A stretch of DNA of 64,000 nucleotides from Sporosarcina sp. ZBG7A (GTDB lineage: Bacteria > Bacillota > Bacilli > Bacillales_A > Planococcaceae): the NCBI RefSeq assembly GCF_000813425.1, contig NZ_JWIB01000037.1, forward strand, positions 57,678 to 121,677, written 5' to 3'. The notes under the pieces are model-generated. The model was not told where the DNA came from and made no database searches. It saw nothing but the letters and a program-made list of their open reading frames with translations. Below, piece after piece: positions 57,945 to 64,000 of the stretch. Numbering within the stretch: the first letter of the stretch is position 1; every line of letters starts with the position of its first letter. The position numbers were made by a program, and so were the translations under genes.

Positions 57945-59668
57945 TGGACCGACATCTTCTTCGGTATAACGGCAGCAAGAAAACCTTTGCGCTTGTCGGG
58001 ATTTTGACAGTCTTTCAAGCGGCTTTCATCATCCTACAAGCCCTCTCCTTGTCTTCAGCCATTACCCGGATGTTTCACGGGCTAGAATGGAAGGGAACCG
58101 TTATATCGCTTGCCGTGTTTTTTGTTGCTCATGCGATTCGTCATTCCCTCCAATGGGGGAAAGAACGAGTTGCACTTAAGTTTGCGGATGATATTGCTCG
58201 CTCTTACCAAGACCAGCTCGCTGAAGCGCTCCTACGGGATGGGACAGGAATGGTAGCAAGACAAGGCTCAGGCTCGTTGTTGACCCTTACCTTAGAAGGT
58301 GTCCCGAAATTCCGTAAATACGTGGAACTGTTCATACCGAGATCGTTATCGATGGGAATCATTCCAGTTGTAATTTTGCTCTATATTGTCACGTCCGATT
58401 TAATGTCTGGCGTGACCCTTTTCCTTGTGATGCCAATTTTGATTGTCTTTCTAATTTTAATCGGAATTGTATCGAAGAAAAAGATTGATGACCAAATGGG
58501 GACGTACCGTCAACTCTCAAGACACTTTGCGGATTCCATTCAAGGGATTGAAACGCTTAAGTTTCTAGGGCGTAGTAAATCTCATGAGAAAGCAATTGAA
58601 GAAGTGAGTGACAAATACCGAGTTGCAACAAATCGCTCGTTAAGCTATGCATTTCTGTCTTCGTTCTCGCTGGATTTCTTCTCAAGTCTTTCTGTTGCGT
58701 TAGTTGCAGTTGAACTTGGATTGAGACTAATCAACGGGGGAATTGGACTTGAAGCAGCACTTGTGATTCTAATTTTAGCACCTGAATACTTTTTACCGGT
58801 CCGTGATTTGGGCGCTGATTTCCATGCAACGATGGATGGAAAAGATGCTGCTGATGAAATCCGTGCATTGCTTGCTGAATCAGAAGCAAACGTTCAACAA
58901 GATGCTGTTATCGTTCCTATTGTTACAAAAACAAGCAGCTTTTCAGCGATCTCCATTGGAAAACTAGGAGATCATGATATCGAAATTACAAAAGATGTAC
59001 AGTTTTCTGCGACTGGTGCACAAAAAATCGGAATTATCGGTGCTTCAGGGGCTGGTAAGTCTACACTGGTTGACTTGTTGGCTGGCTTCACCTCTCCAAC
59101 TAGTGGTGAATTTAAAATCGGAGAACAATCTGTGGATTCGCTTGCTTCAGATTCCTGGCGCAAACAAGTGACGTACATTCCACAACACCCGACGATTTTC
59201 TCAGATACTCTTGCAAATAACATTCGTTTTTATCATCCAGAAGCAAGTGACGACACGGTTTTTAAAGCCGCACAAGCAGCAGGGCTGGAACAACTGGTCG
59301 GTGAATTGTCGAATGGCTATGATGAAATGATTGGTCAAGGTGGACGACCACTTTCCGGAGGGGAAGAACAGCGTGTTGCGATTGCCCGTGCATTGTTAGA
59401 GGATACCTCAGTCTTGTTGTTGGATGAACCGACAGCCCATTTAGATATCGAAACAGAACATGAGATCAAACAATTGCTACTCCCGATACTTGAAGATCGT
59501 CTCGTGTTCTTTGCAACACATCGTTTGCACTGGATGAAAGAGATGGACTGGATTCTTGTCATGGAAGATGGACATATTGCTGAACAAGGAACTCACGAAG
59601 AACTGTCTGCTCAAGACGGAGTCTACAGCAAATTAGCACGTGCACAGCGGGAAGGGATGGTGCTATGA
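57944..59668 (+). CDS. cydD: CydD, ABC exporter subunit for cytochrome bd assembly
   Basis: A 574-residue fused permease-ATPase. Six helices lie in the N-terminal half; Walker A GASGAGKST is near residue 368, signature LSGGEEQR, and Walker B LLLDEPTAHLD. CydDC is required for haem-bd assembly and has been tied to thiol/haem export. ATG 57944 overlaps the cydB stop (TGATG); TTG 57941 is an alternative. Confidence 0.95.
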   Translation: MDRHLLRYNGSKKTFALVGILTVFQAAFIILQALSLSSAITRMFHGLEWKGTVISLAVFFVAHAIRHSLQWGKERVALKFADDIARSYQDQLAEALLRDGTGMVARQGSGSLLTLTLEGVPKFRKYVELFIPRSLSMGIIPVVILLYIVTSDLMSGVTLFLVMPILIVFLILIGIVSKKKIDDQMGTYRQLSRHFADSIQGIETLKFLGRSKSHEKAIEEVSDKYRVATNRSLSYAFLSSFSLDFFSSLSVALVAVELGLRLINGGIGLEAALVILILAPEYFLPVRDLGADFHATMDGKDAADEIRALLAESEANVQQDAVIVPIVTKTSSFSAISIGKLGDHDIEITKDVQFSATGAQKIGIIGASGAGKSTLVDLLAGFTSPTSGEFKIGEQSVDSLASDSWRKQVTYIPQHPTIFSDTLANNIRFYHPEASDDTVFKAAQAAGLEQLVGELSNGYDEMIGQGGRPLSGGEEQRVAIARALLEDTSVLLLDEPTAHLDIETEHEIKQLLLPILEDRLVFFATHRLHWMKEMDWILVMEDGHIAEQGTHEELSAQDGVYSKLARAQREGMVL

Positions 59669-61395
59669 ACTACGTCAAAAGCTTCGTTACTCCATATATG
59701 AGTAAGTATTGGAAGTTAATGTCGGTTACTGTTCTATTAGGCATTTGCGCATCCTTATCTGCTGCTCTTCTAATTTTTGCGTCGGGGTACTTGATTTCCG
59801 CTGCTTCTGAACGTCCAGAAACCATTTTGCTTGTGTACGTTCCAATTGTCTTAGTCCGTGCGTTTGGTTTATCTCGTGCAGCATTCAGTTATGCTGAACG
59901 GATGACAGGGCATAACGCCGTATTGAAAGTGTTATCTGAAATGCGCGTGCGCCTATACCGTGCATTAGAACCACAAGCGTTGTTCATCCGCTCACGTTTT
60001 AAGCGGGGCGACTTGCTAGGGACATTGGCGGATGATATCGAGCATTTACAAGACGTTTACATCCGTACGCTATTCCCGACGATAAGTGGATTGTTCATAT
60101 TTGTATTTGCAACCGTATCCGTGTCTGTTTTTGATTGGAAATTCGGTTTGTTCATCGGACTCTGTTTGAGTGTGATCGCGTTCGTCTATCCGATGTTGTC
60201 ATTAGTGATGATGAAAAAACACCAACAGAAATCGAAACAACAACATACGAGGTTGTATCATACACTTGGTGATGCCGTTTACGGAATTCGCGATTGGCTC
60301 ATCAGTAGCAGAACCTCGGATTTCCTAAGTAAATTCAAGGCAGAGCGCAATGATAGTTATGAAACAGACAAAGAACTTGCAAAACGGGATCAGAATAGAA
60401 CATTCCAACTGCATCTGATTTCTGGTGTCATTACAGTGATTGTAGGAGTTTGGGCAGGAATGCAGGCTATAGAAGGTACTATTTTGCCAACCTATATTGC
60501 AGCATTTACGCTCGTTACGCTCCCAATTATCGAATCATTAATTCCGATTTCACATGCTGTGGAAAGAATTCCTGCTTACAACGAATCGTTTGCGCGTATC
60601 CAACACACAGAAGATACAGCCCAGTCGGTATTCAAGTCATCTGAAACAGTGGATGAAATTCCTTCAACTGTAGATATCCTAGTAGAAGGTGTGTCATATG
60701 CATACGAGTCGGAAAAAAGACAAGCCTTGAAACAAGCCACCCTTGAGATTAAACAAGGGGATAAAGTAGCGATTCTTGGTAAAAGTGGTGCAGGTAAATC
60801 GACGTTTGTTCAGCTTTTATTAGGTGCGTTGAAGCCAGATGACGGGACGATTCAGATAAACGGTAGATCACCAGAACAATATGGTGAAAATATTCATCAA
60901 ATCGTGAGCGTGTTAAACCAAAAACCTTATTTATTTGGCACGACGATTGAAAATAATATTCGTCTTGGGAATCCTTCTGCTACAACGGAGGAAGTTGAAC
61001 GGGTTATTCGTCAGGTCGGTTTAGAGGATTATCTCAACAAACTGCCTGATGGCCTTCAAACGCAAACGGAAGAAGCTGGCCGCCGATTCTCAGGAGGTGA
61101 GAGGCAGCGTATTGCGCTCGCCCGTATTTTGTTAAATCACACTCCTGTTGTCATTGTGGATGAGCCGGCAGTCGGACTTGACCCAGAAACAGAACGTGAC
61201 CTCATTCAGACGATGATAGAAAGTCTGAAAGGGAAAACTGTCATCTGGATTACCCATCATTTGATGGGGATGGAACTGATGGACAATATTGTGTTTTTAG
61301 AAGCTGGAGAAATATCGGATGAAGGAACACACAACGAACTACTTGAAAGTTCAGCTCGCTATCGGCGTCTTGTTGAGCTGGACCGTGGGATCTAA
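59665..61395 (+). CDS. cydC: CydC, ABC exporter subunit for cytochrome bd assembly
   Basis: A 576-residue partner of CydD with the same layout: six helices, Walker A GKSGAGKST near residue 372, signature FSGGERQR, and Walker B VIVDEPAVGLDP. It overlaps cydD by 4 bp (ATGA), completing a tightly packed cydABDC operon. Confidence 0.95.
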   Translation: MNYVKSFVTPYMSKYWKLMSVTVLLGICASLSAALLIFASGYLISAASERPETILLVYVPIVLVRAFGLSRAAFSYAERMTGHNAVLKVLSEMRVRLYRALEPQALFIRSRFKRGDLLGTLADDIEHLQDVYIRTLFPTISGLFIFVFATVSVSVFDWKFGLFIGLCLSVIAFVYPMLSLVMMKKHQQKSKQQHTRLYHTLGDAVYGIRDWLISSRTSDFLSKFKAERNDSYETDKELAKRDQNRTFQLHLISGVITVIVGVWAGMQAIEGTILPTYIAAFTLVTLPIIESLIPISHAVERIPAYNESFARIQHTEDTAQSVFKSSETVDEIPSTVDILVEGVSYAYESEKRQALKQATLEIKQGDKVAILGKSGAGKSTFVQLLLGALKPDDGTIQINGRSPEQYGENIHQIVSVLNQKPYLFGTTIENNIRLGNPSATTEEVERVIRQVGLEDYLNKLPDGLQTQTEEAGRRFSGGERQRIALARILLNHTPVVIVDEPAVGLDPETERDLIQTMIESLKGKTVIWITHHLMGMELMDNIVFLEAGEISDEGTHNELLESSARYRRLVELDRGI

Positions 61396-61443
61396 ATTCG
61401 ATTAGTCATAAATGGGTCCTAAGGGAATATATAGTAAACAGAA

Positions 61444-61493
61444 AAGACTATGACGAATGTGGTTTACAACTACATTTGTCATAGTTTTTTTCT
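61444..61493 (+). terminator. Terminator after cydC
   Basis: AAGACTATGACgAATGT / ACATTtGTCATAGTTTT stem followed by T7. Confidence 0.88.
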
Positions 61494-61561
61494 TGTTTTT
61501 TGAGAATTACTTAGTTTTGTTTGAGGAATGACGATATACAAGAAGAGGATATAAAAACGTC

Positions 61562-61590
61562 CATAATAGAACTGCGTGAACTCTATTATG
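61562..61590. promoter_or_regulatory. Inverted repeat in the leader of the GGDEF/EAL gene
   Basis: CATAATAGA and TCTATTATG form a perfect 9+9 inverted repeat around 11 nt, ending 17 bp before the start codon and just before the ribosome site. It could be an operator or an RNA hairpin. Confidence 0.5.
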
Positions 61591-61607
61591 ATAGATAGGA
61601 GACCACC

Positions 61608-63770
61608 ATGGGGACAACAAAAAAGCCGCTAGCATTGATCATCTTATCATTAGTATTCGTTGTGACCGTGCTTTTTCTTGTAAATGAATATAAGAGTGAG
61701 AGAACTGAATCTGCCGATGCGGTTTACAATGAGACAGGGGAATTGTTGGACGATGTTGCTGACGAAGCGAATCGTTTTGGGAACGAACGAGTTGGGGAAC
61801 TGGAGCTCATTGCGAAATACATAGCTATCATTGCGGATGATAAAGAAGAATTGCAATCATTTTTAAAGCAACAAAATAGTAAAATGCCATTTTTAGCAGG
61901 GCTTGGGTTCATATCTCCAGATGGAGAAATCATGGCGGCTGACGGTTCGCGTTTTTCAGTGAAAGAGCGTGAAGCGTTTGACCGCGCGATGTCAGGACAT
62001 ATCACAACGAGTGAGTTATTTAATTTTGAACAAAATCCTGATCTTCAGGTAACCGCAATTTCAGTGCCTGTAAACAAAGACGGTAAAGTCATCGGTGTGC
62101 TCTCAGGTGTTATTAGTATGACTGACATTATCCATCGTCTCGTGAGCGATACGTCCTTACTCGGAACGGTCTATTTAATAAAAAACGAGCAGGTCGTCTA
62201 TACATCTGGGGATGAAATTTCGGAAGCGGACTCCATTCACAAGAGTCAACGAATTTTGGACGAAATTCCAAATGCACCGTCTGGTGTAGTGGTGGAAGAT
62301 GAGAAATCAGCACATTACCTTTTTTACAAAATGGCTTGGAATGATTGGATAACCGCGGTCGATTCTGCCGGACATCCTGATATGGAAAAGATGTCAGCGA
62401 AGCGATGGCATTATACATTCATTGCATGTTTGGTTTTGATAATGTCGATTGGAAGTTATCTTTATATTTTAAAGTTGGAGAAAAGACAACGACGTGCTGC
62501 CCGTCAAGATGTCCTTACCCAATTAGGCAACTTGGTGAAATTAGAAGAAGACGTCAATTACTTCCAGCAGGAAAAACAGGAGTCTAGCACTATCATTCTT
62601 TTAAACCTACTTGAATTCAAAAATATTAACAACTGGGCTGGGTACGAGAGCGGTAACCAAATCCTAATGAAAGTAGGGAAGAGGCTTTCTGATGGGTTAG
62701 TTGAAAGGCATACGACTTATCGAATCGGAGGAGGAGAGTTCGCGGTGTTGCTCCCTGGAAACAGAACAAGGAAGCAAGCCGAAGAAATAACGGCTAACTT
62801 GTGTGATCTTATCCAAAGACCTTTCGAAAGTGTGAACCATGAAACCATACGTTTGAAGGTTTACGCAGGTATTCGGAACGTAGATGTCGACTCAAAAGGA
62901 AAAGCTACTCAATTCATTAACGATGTCGTATTTGCTTGTCAAGAGGCACGACGTTTGACAGAAACACCGTACGCCTATTTTACTGACAAACTGGAACAAC
63001 TCGATAGTGAGCGGAAATTATTCGTAAAGGAACTCTCTGACGCATTAAATCGAGGAGAATTCAAACTCGTTTACCAGCCGATTTTTAGTTTTCAGGACGA
63101 TAAGTTCGTAAGCTTCGAGTCGTTACTCCGCTGGGATTCAGCTGAATTCGGTATGGTGAGCCCATTAGAGTTCATTCCACTACTGGAAGAGTCGGGGATG
63201 ATCTTGGAAGTTGGGGATTGGATTATTCAAGAGGCGGCATTACAGGTTAGGAAATGGCGGAGTGAAGGGTTTTCTGAGCTTTATGTCACAGTGAATGTTT
63301 CCGTGAAACAGCTTCTAGATGAATCCTTTATCTCACGAGTACAGGATATCTTGTTAGAAACAAAAGCATCGCCGGATAGTCTGGTATTCGAAATTACCGA
63401 ATCGGTTGTTGTTGAAGATAGTGAAAAAGCGCTACAAACTGTTACAAAGTTGAACGATCTTGGAATTAGCACAGCGTTAGATGATTTCGGTACGGGGTAT
63501 TCTTCATTGGCGATTCTAAGCCTACTACCGTTTCAATATTTGAAAGTGGATCGTTCATTTTTGGATGACTTAGACAGTGCTGATTCGCAAGCTGCATCGG
63601 TTTTGAGAGGAATAGTTTCAATTGCTTCGGGGCTAGGTCAAGTGACCATCATGGAAGGAGTGGAAACGAAAGAACAGCTGGATGTGTTAAAAGAAATCGG
63701 AGCAGATCGTATCCAAGGCTACTATTTCAGTAAACCAGTTCCACCCAACCAAGCATTTAAACTTCTTTGA
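61608..63770 (+). CDS. Membrane GGDEF-EAL protein, probable c-di-GMP phosphodiesterase
   Basis: A 720-residue protein. TM1 is at about 8-25, an extracellular Cache-like sensor at about 30-265, and TM2 at about 270-292. A GGDEF domain (about 300-460) is degenerate: the motif reads GGGEF near residue 376 and the first motif is also altered. The EAL domain (about 470-720) keeps catalytic features: ESLLRW, NVSVKQL, EITES, DDFGTG, KVDRSF, EGVET and QGYYFSKP. It therefore likely breaks down c-di-GMP in response to an outside ligand, with the GGDEF part perhaps binding GTP as a regulator. Ribosome site ATAGGAGA. Confidence 0.9.
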   Translation: MGTTKKPLALIILSLVFVVTVLFLVNEYKSERTESADAVYNETGELLDDVADEANRFGNERVGELELIAKYIAIIADDKEELQSFLKQQNSKMPFLAGLGFISPDGEIMAADGSRFSVKEREAFDRAMSGHITTSELFNFEQNPDLQVTAISVPVNKDGKVIGVLSGVISMTDIIHRLVSDTSLLGTVYLIKNEQVVYTSGDEISEADSIHKSQRILDEIPNAPSGVVVEDEKSAHYLFYKMAWNDWITAVDSAGHPDMEKMSAKRWHYTFIACLVLIMSIGSYLYILKLEKRQRRAARQDVLTQLGNLVKLEEDVNYFQQEKQESSTIILLNLLEFKNINNWAGYESGNQILMKVGKRLSDGLVERHTTYRIGGGEFAVLLPGNRTRKQAEEITANLCDLIQRPFESVNHETIRLKVYAGIRNVDVDSKGKATQFINDVVFACQEARRLTETPYAYFTDKLEQLDSERKLFVKELSDALNRGEFKLVYQPIFSFQDDKFVSFESLLRWDSAEFGMVSPLEFIPLLEESGMILEVGDWIIQEAALQVRKWRSEGFSELYVTVNVSVKQLLDESFISRVQDILLETKASPDSLVFEITESVVVEDSEKALQTVTKLNDLGISTALDDFGTGYSSLAILSLLPFQYLKVDRSFLDDLDSADSQAASVLRGIVSIASGLGQVTIMEGVETKEQLDVLKEIGADRIQGYYFSKPVPPNQAFKLL

Positions 63771-63777
63771 ACAACAT

Positions 63778-63808
63778 AAAAACACTCCGTGCTTAGCGGG
63801 GTGTTTTG
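63778..63808 (+). terminator. Terminator after the GGDEF/EAL gene
   Basis: AAAACACTCCG / CGGGGTGTTTT stem with a 7 nt loop and T-rich tail. Confidence 0.88.
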
Positions 63809-63852
63809 TCTTTTGCATCGTTGACTCTGAAAATGAAGGATAACCACAGGCC

Positions 63853-64000
63853 GTTGATCTCCGTTCCGGACGGGCGCTTTCCGGGGGCTTGCCCTCAGCC
63901 TCCTCATCGCTTCGAATGCAAAGATGTGCTCCCAACGTTGCACTTATGCTCGCAAAAGCCGTTCTTCGTTACGGCTTTTCCTGCGGGGTCTTCAAAACAC
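63853..64000 (+). repeat. Dispersed intergenic repeat, copy 4 (cut by the window end)
   Basis: Starts GTTGATCTCCGTTCCGGACGG, with GGGCGCTTTCCGGGGGC, then the hairpin AAAAGCCGT/ACGGCTTTT (63954-63979) and the core GCGGGGTCTTC (63983-63993). The right inverted end lies beyond the window. It is a long-form relative of copy 2. Confidence 0.83.

Overview
The window is a 64 kb chromosomal segment of a low- to medium-GC, endospore-forming Firmicute. The gene order (thiI, alpha/beta SASP, mbcS, sppA, yteJ, tpx, ytxK, then ytkL, ytoI, ytpI, nrnA, dnaE, accDA, pfkA, pyk, citZ, icd, mdh, phoPR, polA, mutM, coaE, gapB, nrdR, dnaB, dnaI, thrS, infC, rpmI, rplT, ysdA) follows the Bacillus subtilis ytx/acc/cit/thrS backbone. 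The departures point to Planococcaceae (Sporosarcina or a relative): a GntR regulator fused into the acc operon, no malic enzyme gene, a short DnaE and a short PhoR. The genus is an inference from synteny and protein character, not from a database search.

Layout. 1-7.5 kb: 3' part of thiI, a forespore SASP gene with its own SigG-type promoter, acyl-CoA ligase, RarD permease, SppA with an RDD membrane protein, an unusual one-cysteine Tpx, and YtxK. 7.5-13.7 kb: UspA, alanine dehydrogenase, an Xaa-Pro peptidase, YtkL, YtoI and YtpI. A 0.7 kb non-coding insertion lies between ald and the peptidase gene. 13.8-23.3 kb: nrnA-dnaE, then a GntR/FadR-type regulator directly coupled to accD-accA, followed by pfkA-pyk. 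23.3-28.7 kb: fxsA, ytvI (no normal start codon) and the TCA genes citZ-icd, with mdh separated by a terminator and a repeat. 28.7-39.7 kb: a MaoC-like protein, phoPR, polA-mutM-coaE, gapB (with CcpN boxes), nrdR-dnaB-dnaI. 39.7-44.2 kb: T-box/thrS and the L20-leader/infC-rpmI-rplT translation operon, then ysdA. 44.2-53.7 kb: accessory housekeeping genes (dUTPase, XRE regulator, MDR oxidoreductase, M3 peptidase, YumC-type reductase, PopT, TrhO, PdaC-like deacetylase). 53.7-64 kb: catalase, the cydABDC operon, and a membrane c-di-GMP protein with degenerate GGDEF and intact EAL motifs.

The genes cover central carbon flow: glycolysis pfkA/pyk, the gluconeogenic gapB, TCA citZ/icd/mdh, and malonyl-CoA synthesis by accDA. 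Several control sites are readable: a cre box at citZ, CcpN boxes at gapB, a FadR-type palindrome before the acc operon, a PerR/Fur-like box before katA, a T-box before thrS and an L20 leader before infC. No rRNA, tRNA, CRISPR, prophage or intact insertion sequence was found.

The most unusual signal is a dispersed intergenic repeat. Four copies (9.4, 27.4, 42.1 and 63.9 kb) have inverted ends and a GCGGGGTCTTC core. Two of them carry an internal hairpin with a compensated base-pair change. One copy sits inside a 693 bp unit bounded by 37 bp imperfect inverted repeats.
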